NCBI RefSeq assembly: GCF_000760935.2
Contig: NZ_CP049744.1
Coordinates: 124,001-188,000, forward strand
Source: Rhodococcoides fascians A25f
GTDB lineage: Bacteria; Actinomycetota; Actinomycetes; Mycobacteriales; Mycobacteriaceae
Direction: 5' to 3'
DNA: 64,000 nucleotides
A program made the position numbers and the translations under genes. Positions 27,222 through 39,379 of this stretch are shown here, piece after piece. How positions within the stretch are numbered: position 1 is the stretch's first letter; each line of letters begins with the position of its first letter. The notes below the pieces were generated by a model, which was given only the letters and a program-made list of their open reading frames with translations, was not told the DNA's origin and did not search any database.

Positions 27222-27551
27222 CTATGTACTCCTCTGTTCTTCCACTCGCACGAGATCGTGGTGTTCTTCGGTTTCGGTCATCTCGGTGACGCTCGCGCGC
27301 CACTTACCGGGTTCAGGCACCGGGTTCCATCCTCCAGAGTGCCAGGGAGCACATTTGAGGAGGCGGACGACTGCCAGCAACGAGCCCTTCAACATCCCGT
27401 GCACCTCGAGCGCCTCGATGGCGTACTCACTGCAGGTGGGGGAGAAGCGACAGGTAGGAGGTCTCATCGGGGACACATAGGTTCGGTACAACCCGATGAA
27501 ATACATGAGAGTTCGAGCAGGAATGGAACGAAGGTTGCCCATGAATGTCAT
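27222..27551 (-). CDS. yidD: Membrane protein insertion efficiency factor YidD
   Basis: A 109-residue YidD (DUF37) protein with the family pattern [31 protein letters not shown], and [16 protein letters not shown]. It helps membrane insertion near YidC. Its ATG overlaps the rnpA stop (ATGA), so the two are translationally coupled. A second in-frame ATG nine bases later is possible. Confidence 0.95.
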   Translation of the reverse strand: MTFMGNLRSIPARTLMYFIGLYRTYVSPMRPPTCRFSPTCSEYAIEALEVHGMLKGSLLAVVRLLKCAPWHSGGWNPVPEPGKWRASVTEMTETEEHHDLVRVEEQRST

Positions 27552-27928
27552 GACGGCGGACCCTTCGGAGCTTCGAGAAGACCGAGCTTCTTCAATCCTG
27601 AACGCAGTTGAACCAATAGATCTGCCGAGGACGCTGTCGCGGCACCCGGCAATGCGCGGATGACCACGTCGGTGGTCTCGGGGAGCTCACCGACCACGTC
27701 GGTACAGATATGCCGAAGCCGGCGCGCAACTCGATGACGAGTTACGGCCGGCCCGACTGCCTTGCTGACGATCAATCCGAATCGTGGTCCCCGAACGGTC
27801 GATGCGATGTCCTGCTCGTCCCGCACAACGGCGTGAACGACCAGATCAGATCTACCCATTCGGCGTCCTCGACGCACCGCTACGGAAAAATCACGTGCTC
27901 GGTGCAGTCGATTCGGCTCAGGAAGCAT
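27548..27928 (-). CDS. rnpA: Ribonuclease P protein component
   Basis: A 126-residue basic protein that binds the catalytic RNase P RNA for tRNA 5' maturation. LPEPNRLHRARDFSVAVRRG and the signature RHRVARRLRHI (RNR-type motif) are present. I place the start at ATG 27928, preceded by GGAG; a TTG four codons earlier is in frame. In this window, rpmH lies upstream and yidD overlaps downstream. Confidence 0.94.
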   Translation of the reverse strand: MLPEPNRLHRARDFSVAVRRGRRMGRSDLVVHAVVRDEQDIASTVRGPRFGLIVSKAVGPAVTRHRVARRLRHICTDVVGELPETTDVVIRALPGAATASSADLLVQLRSGLKKLGLLEAPKGPPS

Positions 27929-27958
27929 CCCGAGCTCCAAGGTCCGGACGAACGAATA

Positions 27959-28102
27959 TCAGGCTGTGAGTTCTTTACGGCCCTTGCCGCGACGTGCGGA
28001 AACGATTGCACGACCCGCACGGGTACGCATACGAAGACGGAAGCCATGAACGCGCGCGCGGCGGCGATTGTTCGGCTGGAACGTCCGCTTGCCCTTGGCC
28101 AC
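27959..28102 (-). CDS. rpmH: 50S ribosomal protein L34
   Basis: A 47-residue protein matching L34: [42 protein letters not shown]. The start is GTG 28102; the longer open frame upstream is unrelated. It is the first gene of the leftward operon and its promoter must lie in the gap to dnaA. Confidence 0.96.
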   Translation of the reverse strand: MAKGKRTFQPNNRRRARVHGFRLRMRTRAGRAIVSARRGKGRKELTA

Positions 28103-28755
28103 GGTCAACACTCCTCGAGATTCGAAGACGCCGATCTGTCGGCGCCTGCTGTAAAGGTTCCAGCGAGTTCGGATGAAGTCGCTTGCCTCCCGAGCGAGAA
28201 ATCCGAGTGAAGACAGACTGTGAGCAGCCAGCAAGCATCGGCCACCTCGCTATTGGGTGACTGTTCGAGAGTACTGATCGAGTCACCGGTGGTCAAACTC
28301 GCTCCGAACCGATCGGCTCGGCCGTTCATGCACAGGCACCGGAGGATTCGGCGACCGAGGGTGTGATGTGCCTCGACATCGCTCGCCGACGACCGATCGA
28401 GCCCACGCGGTTCGTCCGATCGTACGACAGACAGCGACCATCCATGCAGGTCAGACTTGTGCGTGCGTGATACCACGGGCAGGGAGGAGCCCTGGGGTCA
28501 CATCGGTGTCGTTTATCCACACCTGTGGATAATTGTGTGGAAACACAGATCAGGTGGCATATTCGTACCTTGCGGGGTCCACCCACGGACCCTGGTCTCC
28601 GCCGCGGCGACGCACGATCGACGACGCTATCCGACGCCGACGTCGCGCGGGCAGGAAACGACGCACGAGTTTCGACGCGTCGTACCCGTACGAGACCAAT
28701 GCTCGGCGGTCCAACCACCGCCGAGACACCGATGCTCGACAACGGAGGGATCGAC
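28103..28755. other. rpmH–dnaA intergenic region (left part of origin region)
   Basis: A 653-bp gene-free interval between divergent rpmH and dnaA. It holds a head-to-head pair of perfect DnaA boxes at 28513–28532 and a degenerate box at 28536–28544. It should also contain the promoters of both genes; I cannot place them with confidence. The dnaA frame is open from 28525 but the first 77 codons lack DnaA similarity. Confidence 0.75.
28513..28544. promoter_or_regulatory. DnaA boxes upstream of dnaA
   Basis: TTATCCACA (28513–28521) and TGTGGATAA (28524–28532) form a perfect 20-bp palindrome, followed by TGTGGAAAC (28536–28544), one to two mismatches. Location about 210–240 bp before dnaA suits autoregulation as well as origin function. 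Confidence 0.85.
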
Positions 28756-30288
28756 GTGAACGACGATCCGGATGCGCTCGCGCGTATCTGGCCCGAGGTG
28801 GTCGCGGAGCTCACTTCCGACCGTCACAGTGGGTCTCCCCTCACCAAGGGCCAGAAGGCCTGGCTCGCACTGGTCAAACCGCTGACTCTGACGCAGGGGT
28901 TCGCCCTGCTGGCCGTTCCCTCGACTTTCGCTCAAGAAGCGATCGAGCGAGACCTTCGAGAGCCGATCCTCGGAGCACTGGGCCGACATCTCGGGCAGGG
29001 CGTCGAGGGCCTCGGGGTCCGCATCTCCGCTCCCGAGGACGAGAAGATCGACTCCGAGCGGTCGGCCTTTCCCGACGCCGTCAGCTCGCCCACCTACCGG
29101 CGCCGCGTCCTGACCAGCAGAGACGACGAACCTTCCGATTCCGAGACCGCCGATTACGAAGAGGTGGACGACGAGCGCGAAGCGTTGGCGAGCGTGCAGA
29201 ACTCGTGGCCGACGTATTTCACCAAACCCCCCGAATCGTCACCCCCGTCGTCGGGCGCGAACAGCTTGAACTCGAAGTACACCTTCGACACGTTCGTCAT
29301 CGGCGCCTCCAATCGGTTCGCTCACGCAGCTGCCGTGGCCATCGCCGAAGCACCTGCCCGCGCCTACAATCCGCTGTTCGTGTGGGGTGCGTCGGGATTG
29401 GGCAAGACTCATCTCCTGCACGCGGCCGGTCACTATGCGCAGCGACTGTTCCCCGGAATGCGGGTCAAGTACGTCTCCACCGAAGAATTCACGAACGACT
29501 TCATCAACAGTCTTCGTGACGACCGCAAAGTGGCGTTCAAACGCCGCTACCGCGAGACGGACGTGCTGCTCGTCGACGACATTCAGTTCATCGAGGGCAA
29601 GGAAGGCATCCAGGAGGAGTTCTTCCACACCTTCAACACACTGCACAACGCCAACAAACAGATCGTCGTCTCGTCCGACCGGCCCCCGAAGCAGCTGGCC
29701 ACCCTGGAAGAGCGGCTCCGTACCCGCTTCGAGTGGGGCCTGATCACCGATGTGCAGCCGCCCGAGCTCGAGACGCGCATCGCCATTCTGAGCAAGAAGG
29801 CTCGGATGGACCGACTCGACGTGCCCCACGACGTACTCGAACTGATCGCCAGCCGCATCGAACGAAACATCCGTGAGCTCGAAGGCGCCCTCATTCGTGT
29901 GACGGCATTCGCATCGCTCAACGGGCAAGCGCTCGACCTCACACTGGCGGAGGTGGTGCTGCGCGATCTCATTCCCGATTCGTCGAGTCTCGAGATCAAT
30001 GCCGCAACGATCATGGCCGTCACGGCGGAGTACTTCAACACCTCCATCGAGGACCTGTGCGGCCCGGGTAAGGCCCGAGCGCTGGCGATGGCCAGGCAGA
30101 TCGCCATGTATCTCTGCCGCGAGCTCACCGACTTGTCGCTGCCCAAGATCGGCCAGACGTTCGGACGAGATCACACGACGGTCATGTACGCGGACAAGAA
30201 GATTCGCAAGGAGATGACCGAGCGCCGGAAGGTGTACGACCAGGTCCAAGAGCTCACTGCACGGATCAAGCAACGCTCGAAGCGGTAG
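28756..30288 (+). CDS. dnaA: Chromosomal replication initiator protein DnaA
   Basis: A 510-residue initiator. Domain I starts at [16 protein letters not shown]; an acidic linker ([10 protein letters not shown]) separates it from the AAA+ ATPase with Walker [10 protein letters not shown] (about residue 211), Walker B LLVDDIQF, and the arginine-finger region. Domain IV ends with the DnaA-box reader [14 protein letters not shown]. The start is GTG 28756 with GGAGGG seven bases upstream. Sequences on both sides carry DnaA boxes. A 12-bp terminator hairpin follows. Confidence 0.97.
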   Translation: MNDDPDALARIWPEVVAELTSDRHSGSPLTKGQKAWLALVKPLTLTQGFALLAVPSTFAQEAIERDLREPILGALGRHLGQGVEGLGVRISAPEDEKIDSERSAFPDAVSSPTYRRRVLTSRDDEPSDSETADYEEVDDEREALASVQNSWPTYFTKPPESSPPSSGANSLNSKYTFDTFVIGASNRFAHAAAVAIAEAPARAYNPLFVWGASGLGKTHLLHAAGHYAQRLFPGMRVKYVSTEEFTNDFINSLRDDRKVAFKRRYRETDVLLVDDIQFIEGKEGIQEEFFHTFNTLHNANKQIVVSSDRPPKQLATLEERLRTRFEWGLITDVQPPELETRIAILSKKARMDRLDVPHDVLELIASRIERNIRELEGALIRVTAFASLNGQALDLTLAEVVLRDLIPDSSSLEINAATIMAVTAEYFNTSIEDLCGPGKARALAMARQIAMYLCRELTDLSLPKIGQTFGRDHTTVMYADKKIRKEMTERRKVYDQVQELTARIKQRSKR

Positions 30289-30314
30289 CCCACCGGGCAC
30301 AGACCAACGCAGAA

Positions 30315-30350
30315 GACGGCACCGAATCCCATCGCGGGTTCGGTGCCGTC
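30315..30350 (+). terminator. dnaA terminator
   Basis: Perfect 12-bp stem GACGGCACCGAA / TTCGGTGCCGTC with a 12-nt loop, 26 bp after the dnaA stop. Confidence 0.75.
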
Positions 30351-30430
30351 GCCGTTTCTCGTCCATGATGGGCGCCAATTTTCGACTCGATGCCAACCTA
30401 TTTTTCCGGCGTCGACCATTGATTCACACC

Positions 30431-30508
30431 TGTGGATAACCATGTGGACAACATCGAAGTTCTGGGGATGGAGTGTGGGCGCCTGTGCACCGATGGGATT
30501 CGTCCACA
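30431..30508. promoter_or_regulatory. oriC DnaA boxes
   Basis: TGTGGATAA (30431–30439) and TGTGGACAA (30443–30451) are perfect boxes in the same orientation, 12 bp apart; TCGTCCACA (30500–30508) is a one-mismatch box in the opposite orientation. Further weak boxes are likely but not listed. Confidence 0.85.
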
Positions 30509-30608
30509 GGCAGCCGCCCGTCAATCGCATATTGGTCCCGAATTCATCCCCACGACACCACGCGAGGCGACCAGCAGATCCAACCGTCCGTGCACAGATT
30601 GCACAGGA

Positions 30609-30656
30609 CCTATTAATACTTCTGTTTTCTCCTTGAAAGAACTTCTTTGAAAACAG
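30609..30656. other. AT-rich inverted repeat, candidate DNA unwinding element
   Basis: An AT-rich island in a GC-rich chromosome. CTGTTTTC (30622–30629) pairs with GAAAACAG (30649–30656), and an inner AAAG (30636–30639) pairs with CTTT (30645–30648). Its place beside the DnaA boxes suggests the duplex-opening site. Confidence 0.6.
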
Positions 30657-30872
30657 GTGTTGGGGAACGATCCGTTCACAGGCCCGACGAGATCACCCGA
30701 ATCCCACGTACGGCTCGAACCTCGAGCTTTCGTCTCGGGTTCGGAGGGCATACGGTGTGCTTGCGCTGGATGTGCCACACTCGTCGTTGCATCGGTTCGA
30801 GCCGCAACCATCGTGGTTGCACCGCTCCGGCCGTGAGGACGAACGCCACCGAACGAGAGGAAATGCCGAGCG

Positions 30873-32057
30873 ATGGAGCTTGGAAGTTTGAAGTTTCGCG
30901 TTGCTCGTGAAGATTTTTCCGATTCCGTGGCGTGGGTGGCCCGTAGCCTCCCGTCACGGCCGCCCGTTCCCGTTCTCGGTGGAGTTCTTCTTGCCGCCGA
31001 TGAGCAGGGTCTGACGGTCTCCGGATTCGACTACGAGGTCTCCGCTCAGGTCAAAGTCTCTGCCGAGGTAGCCACGGCAGGCCGAGTTCTGGTGTCGGGC
31101 AAGCTACTTGCCGACATCACCAAGTCGCTGCCGAACAAGCCGGTCGACGTCACGGTCGATGGAACCCGCGTTCTGGTCAACTGCGGAAGCGCCAAGTTCT
31201 CCCTGCCGACGATGCCGGTGGAGGACTACCCCCAGCTCCCCGAGTTGCCCAGCAACACCGGTTCGCTGGCCGGTGATGTCTTCTCCGAGGCAATTGCCCA
31301 GGTCGCCATCGCGGCGGGCAAGGACGACACGCTTCCCATGCTCACCGGTATCCGCGTCGAGATCGACGGCACCAACGTCGTTCTTGCTGCCACCGACCGT
31401 TTCCGGTTGGCGGTTCGTGAGGTGGAGTGGGCTCCCGCCGGGGCCGACACCACCACCGCGGTGCTCATCCCGGCCAAGACTTTGTCCGAGTCGGCGAAGA
31501 CTCTGGGTGGTAACTCCGGCTCGCCGGTCGAACTGGCTCTCGGTTCCGGTTCGTCCATCGGCAGCGACGGCCTGTTGGGCATCGTCAGCGATGGGCGCCG
31601 CACTACCACGCGCTTGCTCGACGCCGAATTCCCGAAGTTCCGTCAGTTGCTGCCGGCCGAGCACACTGCAGTGGCGACTCTCGAGATCGCGTCGCTGGTC
31701 GAGGCGATCAAGCGTGTGGCACTGGTGGCCGAGCGCGGTGCGCAGGTCCGCCTGGAATTCAACGCCGACGGTGTACTGCTGTCCGCAGGTGGCGACGATG
31801 CAGGTCGCGCCGAGGAAGCTCTGCCTGCCGACTTCCAGGGCGAAGCACTGACCATTGCCTTCAACCCGGGATATCTCATCGACGGGTTGTCCTCGCTGCA
31901 CAGCGAAAAGGTGACGTTCGGGTTCACGACGCCGAGCCGGCCTGCAGTGCTGCGTCCGACGTCGGACGAAGAACTGGTGGCCGACGACGCGGGCAAGTTC
32001 GCGGCGCCCAAATCCGAATACACGTATCTGCTGATGCCCGTCAGGCTGCCGGGCTGA
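30873..32057 (+). CDS. dnaN: DNA polymerase III sliding clamp (beta subunit)
   Basis: A 394-residue beta clamp with three repeats of the clamp fold. Recognisable segments are [19 protein letters not shown], the conserved [11 protein letters not shown] region, and the C-terminal [12 protein letters not shown]. It tethers replicative polymerase to DNA. The start is ATG 30873, with GAGAGG upstream. First gene of the dnaN–gnd–recF–dciA run. Confidence 0.97.
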   Translation: MELGSLKFRVAREDFSDSVAWVARSLPSRPPVPVLGGVLLAADEQGLTVSGFDYEVSAQVKVSAEVATAGRVLVSGKLLADITKSLPNKPVDVTVDGTRVLVNCGSAKFSLPTMPVEDYPQLPELPSNTGSLAGDVFSEAIAQVAIAAGKDDTLPMLTGIRVEIDGTNVVLAATDRFRLAVREVEWAPAGADTTTAVLIPAKTLSESAKTLGGNSGSPVELALGSGSSIGSDGLLGIVSDGRRTTTRLLDAEFPKFRQLLPAEHTAVATLEIASLVEAIKRVALVAERGAQVRLEFNADGVLLSAGGDDAGRAEEALPADFQGEALTIAFNPGYLIDGLSSLHSEKVTFGFTTPSRPAVLRPTSDEELVADDAGKFAAPKSEYTYLLMPVRLPG

Positions 32058-32122
32058 TCCTGCCTGGTTACTGTTGGACCCGCGGGAACCTTCGCACCTG
32101 ACACAGACAAGGACGCGTCATC

Positions 32123-33046
32123 ATGCAGCTCGGCTTGGTCGGTCTCGGAAAAATGGGCTTCAACATGCGCGAGAGGTTGCGCGAGCATGGTCACGAGGTC
32201 ATCGGCTACGACCCCCGGCCGGAGGTGACGGACACCCCGTCGTTGGCCGGTCTGGCTGAGGCGTTGACGGCACCGAGGGTGGTGTGGGTGATGGTTCCAT
32301 CCGGCCAGATCACCCGCGATACGATCACGGGCCTGGCTGAGGTTCTCGAGCCGGGCGATCTGGTGATCGACGGTGGGAACTCACGATTCACCGATGACAA
32401 GCCCAACGCAGAGTTGTTGGACGCCAAAGGAATCGGCTACGTCGATGCCGGTGTATCCGGCGGTGTGTGGGGCCTGAAGAACGGCTACGGCTTGATGGTC
32501 GGCGGTCAGGACGAGCACGTCGCCCATGCGATGCCTATCTTCGACGCCCTGCGTCCGGAAGGTGAACGCGCGGACGGATTCGTTCACGCCGGCCCGGTCG
32601 GCGCAGGCCACTACTCGAAGATGGTGCACAACGGCATCGAATACGGATTGATGCAGGCATATGCCGAGGGCTACGAGATCCTCGAAGCGGAAGAGCTCGT
32701 GCAGGACGTGCAAGGTGTGCTGCGGGCGTGGAGCAAGGGCACGGTCGTGCGGTCCTGGTTGCTCGATCTGTTGGTCGAAGCACTCGGTCAGGATCCGGAA
32801 TTCAGTGCGATCTCCGGATACACCGAGGACTCCGGTGAGGGTCGTTGGACCGTCGAGGAAGCTATTCGCCACGCCGTACCCGCTCCGGTTATCTCTGCCG
32901 CGCTGTTCGCGAGATTCGCTTCGCGTCAAGAGGATTCGCCGGCAATGAAGGCCGTCTCGGCTTTGCGAAACCAATTCGGTGGGCACGCGGTCAAGAAGGC
33001 AGACGCCGACGAGACCCTGCGCGCACCGGCCCCGAAACACGAGTAA
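32123..33046 (+). CDS. gnd: 6-phosphogluconate dehydrogenase, short YqeC type
   Basis: A 307-residue decarboxylating 6-phosphogluconate dehydrogenase of the shorter class. Rossmann motif GLVGLGKMGFNM at the N-terminus, VIDGGNSRFTDD, GYVDAGVSGGVWG, and catalytic-site HYSKMVHNGIEYG are present. It produces ribulose 5-phosphate in the pentose phosphate pathway. It is one base from recF (TAA then GTG) and 65 bp from dnaN, a position seen in other actinobacteria, so a metabolic enzyme is co-transcribed with replication genes. Confidence 0.95.
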   Translation: MQLGLVGLGKMGFNMRERLREHGHEVIGYDPRPEVTDTPSLAGLAEALTAPRVVWVMVPSGQITRDTITGLAEVLEPGDLVIDGGNSRFTDDKPNAELLDAKGIGYVDAGVSGGVWGLKNGYGLMVGGQDEHVAHAMPIFDALRPEGERADGFVHAGPVGAGHYSKMVHNGIEYGLMQAYAEGYEILEAEELVQDVQGVLRAWSKGTVVRSWLLDLLVEALGQDPEFSAISGYTEDSGEGRWTVEEAIRHAVPAPVISAALFARFASRQEDSPAMKAVSALRNQFGGHAVKKADADETLRAPAPKHE

Positions 33047-34297
33047 GTGTTCGTCCGGTCTCTGCAGCTACACGACTTCCGATCCTGGGACGACGTCACC
33101 GTCGACCTGGGACCGGGCTCCACGGTGTTCGTGGGACCGAACGGGCACGGCAAGACCAACCTGCTCGAGTCCCTCAACTATCTGTCGACGTTGTCCTCGC
33201 ATCGCGTGTCGACGGATGCTCCGATGATTAGGGCGGGTGCTCCCAAGGCGTTCGTGGGCAGCGCCGTGGTCAATCATGGTCGTGAGCTGATCATCGATGT
33301 GGAGCTGCTCGAGGGCAAGGCCAACAAGGCTCGGATGAACCGCTCGCCGTTGCGACGACCGCGGGAGATTCTGGGCGTGTTGCAGAGTGTGCTGTTCGCT
33401 CCCGAGGACCTGTCCCTCGTGCGTGGCGATCCCGGCGAGCGTCGACGGTATCTGGATGAACTGCTCACCAGCCGAATTCCTCGAATGGCCACTGTCCGTG
33501 CCGATTACGACAAGGTTCTGCGTCAGCGCTCGGCACTGCTCAAGACGGCCGGCGGCTCGTTGCGTCGAGGATCGTCGTCGAGCGACGGTGCAAGTGCTCT
33601 CGCCACCCTCGACGTCTGGGACGGGCATCTCGCGGCGCACGGAGCTCGATTGCTCGCTGCCAGAATAGGTTTGGTGCACGAGCTGATGCCTTTCGTGCAG
33701 CAGGCCTACGGGTCCATCGCGCCGGAATCGCGACCCGCGACTCTGTCCTATCGCTGCAGCCTTGCCGAAGCATTGCCGCCGGAATTCTCCGATGCCGGCC
33801 GGGCCCCGTTACCGGACGACGTCGATGTGCTGGAAGCCGCTTTCCTGCACCAACTCTCGGTGATGAGACAGCGAGAAATCGAACGCGGTGTGTGTCTGGT
33901 GGGGCCTCATCGAGACGATGTGGAGTTGATGCTCGGTGATCAGCCCACCAAAGGTTTTGCCAGCCATGGTGAATCGTGGTCGTATGCTCTGTCGTTGCGG
34001 CTGGGGTCCTTCGGCCTGTTGCGCGAGGACGGCACAGATCCCGTGCTGATGCTCGACGACGTGTTCGCCGAACTCGACCGAAAGAGGCGTGCTGCGCTCG
34101 CGACGGTGGCGGCCGGTGCCGAGCAGGTGTTGATCACGGCCGCGGTACCGGAGGACGTACCACCCGAACTCGATGCCCGTCGCTACGGCGTCGAAGCACA
34201 GCAGAACTCGGAATCCGGTGCAGCAGGCCGTATCTCGCGTATCACGAATCTGTCGATCACCGTCGACGCCGGACGCGAGGAGAGCGAGGCTCGATGA
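33047..34297 (+). CDS. recF: DNA replication and repair protein RecF
   Basis: A 416-residue SMC-like ATPase in recombinational gap repair. Walker [14 protein letters not shown] near the N-terminus, signature [15 protein letters not shown], and Walker [14 protein letters not shown] are present. Start is GTG 33047 right after the gnd stop. The stop overlaps the dciA start (ATGA). Confidence 0.96.
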   Translation: MFVRSLQLHDFRSWDDVTVDLGPGSTVFVGPNGHGKTNLLESLNYLSTLSSHRVSTDAPMIRAGAPKAFVGSAVVNHGRELIIDVELLEGKANKARMNRSPLRRPREILGVLQSVLFAPEDLSLVRGDPGERRRYLDELLTSRIPRMATVRADYDKVLRQRSALLKTAGGSLRRGSSSSDGASALATLDVWDGHLAAHGARLLAARIGLVHELMPFVQQAYGSIAPESRPATLSYRCSLAEALPPEFSDAGRAPLPDDVDVLEAAFLHQLSVMRQREIERGVCLVGPHRDDVELMLGDQPTKGFASHGESWSYALSLRLGSFGLLREDGTDPVLMLDDVFAELDRKRRAALATVAAGAEQVLITAAVPEDVPPELDARRYGVEAQQNSESGAAGRISRITNLSITVDAGREESEAR

Positions 34298-34857
34298 ACG
34301 ACGACGAAGGAGCATCCGCAGACAAGGGCGAGACGCCGGAGTTGAAGGGCGTCGATCTCGCACGTCGTGCACTCGAGGACGCGCGCGCCGCGGCCAAAGC
34401 CAGTGGAAAGTCGGTGGGGCAAGGGCGGTCGTCTCCGACGGGTGGCGTCCGTGCGCTGCGGGGGCGTCGGCGACGGGGTTGGTCGGGAGCCGGGCCCGAC
34501 GACCGAGATCCGCAGGCATTCGGCGCACTCGCCAATTCGATCGCGTCCAAGCGTGGATGGTCGGCCAAGGTGTCCGAAGGCGCCGTGCTGGGGAGGTGGG
34601 CCAGCGTCGTCGGTGAGGACATCTCGGCGCACGCCGATCCCACCGGGCTCAAGGACGGAGTGCTCAGTATCTCCGCCGAGTCGACGGCCTGGGCGACGCA
34701 ACTGAGGCTGATGCAGTCGCAGATTCTGGCGAAGATCGCCGCGGCGGTCGGCCACGGTGTGGTGACCTCACTCCGTATCACCGGGCCGACCACGCAGAGC
34801 TGGCGAAAAGGTGAACGTCACGTCCGCGGTCGGGGTCCGCGGGACACCTACGGATAG
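34294..34857 (+). CDS. dciA: DciA-type helicase-loading protein (DUF721)
   Basis: A 187-residue DUF721 protein, equivalent to M. tuberculosis Rv0004. A disordered basic N-terminus ([11 protein letters not shown]) leads into the DUF721 domain (about 80–165) with [20 protein letters not shown] and [18 protein letters not shown] core. DciA is the ancestral operator of the DnaB helicase in bacteria that lack DnaC/DnaI. The start is ATG 34294, overlapping recF. In mycobacteria gyrB follows directly; here two extra genes intervene. Confidence 0.9.
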   Translation: MNDDEGASADKGETPELKGVDLARRALEDARAAAKASGKSVGQGRSSPTGGVRALRGRRRRGWSGAGPDDRDPQAFGALANSIASKRGWSAKVSEGAVLGRWASVVGEDISAHADPTGLKDGVLSISAESTAWATQLRLMQSQILAKIAAAVGHGVVTSLRITGPTTQSWRKGERHVRGRGPRDTYG

Positions 34858-35024
34858 TGATTGTTCCCAAAGTCGGTTGGTCGTAGTGCCTGGTCCACGT
34901 GATCCTCAACAGATGTTGGGGACAGTGTTGCTGTGAGACTGTCCGTGTGCGTAGCGTGATTCGGAACACGCGACGGTCGGGGGACCGAATACTGTTACAT
35001 GCGGCCATCGGACAAGGAGAAGTT

Positions 35025-35942
35025 GTGTCTGCACCTACGAGGAAGGCGTCGACAACGGCGGTCGACGTCGATGGGACCCCCGAAGACAGAGTGGTTCTCC
35101 ACGCTCGGAACGTCGAGTTCGACTGGGAAACTCTGCCGCTGCACTACATGGACGGCAATCCGCTGGCCACGCACCTGATCAATGTGATGCACCTTCTTCT
35201 GCCCGAGGGTGAGGAGTGGTTCGTGCGCACGTTCAAGGAGGCGTTGCCGCTGATTCACGACGATCAGTTGCGCGACGACGTGATCGGCTTCATCGGCCAG
35301 GAAGCCATGCACGCGCAGGCCCACACCGACGTCCACGACCAGCTTCGTGCACACGGCATCGATGTCGATCCATACGTGGATCAGATGAAGTTCCTGTTCG
35401 GCCGCGCTCTCGGTAATCGTTCGGGCCACGGACAGAACAGTCTGGTCGAGCGGCTCGCTCTGATCGCTGCAGCCGAGCACCTGACCGCGTTCCTCGGCGA
35501 CTGGGTTCTCAATGCGAAGGAGCTCGACGATGCCGACGTCCACCCGGTGATGCTGGACCTGCTGCGTTGGCACGGTGCCGAGGAAGTCGAACATCGTTCG
35601 GTGGCATACGAGGTGATGCGTTACTTCGATGTCCGGCCGGCGCGGCGAATCCGTACCTATGTCGTCATTGCACCCACCCTCGTCTGGTTCTGGACGCGCG
35701 GCGTTCGCTACCTGATGAGCCAGGATCCGACGTTGGCGCATCTGTCGCCGAAGCAGCGCACGCCGTCGTTCCGCGAATTCCGACGAGTGGCCAAGGCTGG
35801 TCTGTTTCCTACACCGATGTCCATGGTCAAGGCGTCGTTGCGGTACTTCAAGAGCACCTATCACCCGTCGCAGGAAGGCTCGACGGCTCAAGCCGTGCAG
35901 TACCTCGCCACCTCTCCGGCGGCGCGGTCCGCTGATCGATGA
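35025..35942 (+). CDS. Predicted di-iron metal-dependent hydrolase-like protein (PF10118 type)
   Basis: A 305-residue, mostly helical protein. Carboxylate/His motifs of a ferritin-like di-iron site are clear: EAMHAQAH (about residue 85), AEHLTAFLGDW, and EEVEHRSVAYEVM, that is, repeated ExxH in a four-helix pattern. This matches the family named metal-dependent hydrolase (PF10118). The start is GTG 35025, with AAGGAG upstream; the open frame before it is not homologous. The stop overlaps the next gene (ATGA), which encodes a [2Fe-2S] flavin reductase. I infer that the pair works as an oxygen-activating enzyme and its electron donor. The substrate is unknown. Confidence 0.8.
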   Translation: MSAPTRKASTTAVDVDGTPEDRVVLHARNVEFDWETLPLHYMDGNPLATHLINVMHLLLPEGEEWFVRTFKEALPLIHDDQLRDDVIGFIGQEAMHAQAHTDVHDQLRAHGIDVDPYVDQMKFLFGRALGNRSGHGQNSLVERLALIAAAEHLTAFLGDWVLNAKELDDADVHPVMLDLLRWHGAEEVEHRSVAYEVMRYFDVRPARRIRTYVVIAPTLVWFWTRGVRYLMSQDPTLAHLSPKQRTPSFREFRRVAKAGLFPTPMSMVKASLRYFKSTYHPSQEGSTAQAVQYLATSPAARSADR

Positions 35943-37072
35943 CCAAACGCACGTTGCGGAGCAAGCTCGGCGCAATGGCTCGGAAGGTCGACTCGTTTCG
36001 AGTGGGTCGTACGATTCCTCGGAATCTGTACGGGCGTGACGAGCCGGATCAGACGGTGTCGCTGGTCACCGATGCACTCGACAAGTGGTTCGCCCTACTC
36101 GACAACGAGAAGTACGACGATTCGTTCGCGGCACCTCCGGTTGCGCGTACCCGAGAACTGACGTTGGTCTCCCGGGAGGTGCTCTGCGTCGACGAGCAGG
36201 TGGTGCTGTTGACCTTCGCCGCGGCCGACGGGTCTGCTCTGCCGGCGTGGGCGCCGGGGATGCACCTGGATTTCTACCTTCCGTCCGGTCGTCGACGCCA
36301 GTACTCACTGTGCGGTCTACCGAGCGAGAACACGTACTCGATCGCCGTGCGGCTGGTGCCCGACGGCGGCGGTGGATCTCCGGAGATGCATGCTCTGACG
36401 GTGGGCACGCACGTGTCGATTCGGGGACCGCGCAACGGATTTCCGTTCGTCCCGTCCGAACAGGCTGTGTTCGTGGCGGGCGGAATCGGTATCACCGCGA
36501 TCATCTCGATGGTGCGTAGAGCTCGTGATCTCGGGATGGACTGGCACTTCGTCTACTGCGGTCGCTCGCGTGAGTCGATGCCGTTCCTGGACGAGATCGC
36601 CGGCTGGGATCCGGCACGGGTCACCGTCCGCACCGACGACGTGGAGGGCATGCCGTCGAGCATGGATCTGCTCGGATCGACGGCGCCCGGCGGATCGGTC
36701 TACGTATGTGGTCCACCGCCCATGATCGATCTGGTTCGCGCGTCGTTCGATGCCCTCCCGGCTACACATCTGCACTTCGAGCGCTTCTCGCCGCCGCCGG
36801 TGAAGAACGGTACGGAATTCGAGGTGCAGCTCGTCGACTCGGGAGAGATTCTGTCTGTCGGTGCGGAAGAGACTGCGCTGCATGCCATTCGACGGGTTAG
36901 GCCCGATATCGCGTACTCGTGCCAGCAGGGGTTCTGCGGTACCTGTCGGGTGCGAGTACTCAACGGAACACCGCAACACCGAGAGAATCGCCTCACGTCC
37001 GAGGAGCAGAAGAACGAGATGTTGATCTGTGTGTCGCGTTCGGACGGACAGCGGATCGTTCTCGATCTGTAG
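35939..37072 (+). CDS. PDR/VanB-type oxidoreductase with C-terminal [2Fe-2S] ferredoxin
   Basis: A 377-residue reductase. After a roughly 55-residue N-terminal extension come the flavin-binding RRQYSLCG, the NAD(P)H-binding GGIGITAIISMV, YVCGPPPMID, and a C-terminal plant-type ferredoxin domain with CQQGFCGTCRVRVL and a distant fourth Cys (LICVSR). It passes electrons from NAD(P)H via flavin to the iron–sulfur cluster and then to a partner oxygenase. Its ATG overlaps the stop of the di-iron gene, pointing to that protein as partner. gyrB begins 256 bp later. Confidence 0.9.
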   Translation: MTKRTLRSKLGAMARKVDSFRVGRTIPRNLYGRDEPDQTVSLVTDALDKWFALLDNEKYDDSFAAPPVARTRELTLVSREVLCVDEQVVLLTFAAADGSALPAWAPGMHLDFYLPSGRRRQYSLCGLPSENTYSIAVRLVPDGGGGSPEMHALTVGTHVSIRGPRNGFPFVPSEQAVFVAGGIGITAIISMVRRARDLGMDWHFVYCGRSRESMPFLDEIAGWDPARVTVRTDDVEGMPSSMDLLGSTAPGGSVYVCGPPPMIDLVRASFDALPATHLHFERFSPPPVKNGTEFEVQLVDSGEILSVGAEETALHAIRRVRPDIAYSCQQGFCGTCRVRVLNGTPQHRENRLTSEEQKNEMLICVSRSDGQRIVLDL

Positions 37073-37310
37073 CCGAATCGCCGGTTTTACCCTTCATCTT
37101 TGCCGTCCGGTATCGAAAAAATGCGTCTGTGAAGCAATCAGGGGCCTTTTAGGGGTGTCATCGTGCCCATGCTGTCGCACCCAACCAGTACTATGGACCG
37201 GTACGACATCAAGCCCGGAACAAACGCATGGAACGCGCACGGTCGAAAGACCGTGCCGACCCTCTGCGGTAGCACCTGGTACAGGTGTGAGCGGGGTAGT
37301 GGACGCGTAG

Positions 37311-39371
<2,061 letters not shown>

Positions 39372-39379
39372 TCACTTCC

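Larger units (their letters stand above)
30289..30872. other. Chromosomal origin of replication (oriC), dnaA–dnaN interval
   Basis: 584 bp without a gene, in the place of the mycobacterial and streptomycete oriC. It begins with the dnaA terminator, then an AT-richer stretch, DnaA boxes (30431–30439, 30443–30451, 30500–30508), and an AT-rich segment containing an inverted repeat (30609–30656), followed by the dnaN promoter region. Confidence 0.85.

Noticed and set aside
28525..28755. 77-codon N-terminal extension of dnaA.
   Set aside because: Starts inside a DnaA box and lacks DnaA domain I similarity; GTG 28756 has a strong ribosome binding site.
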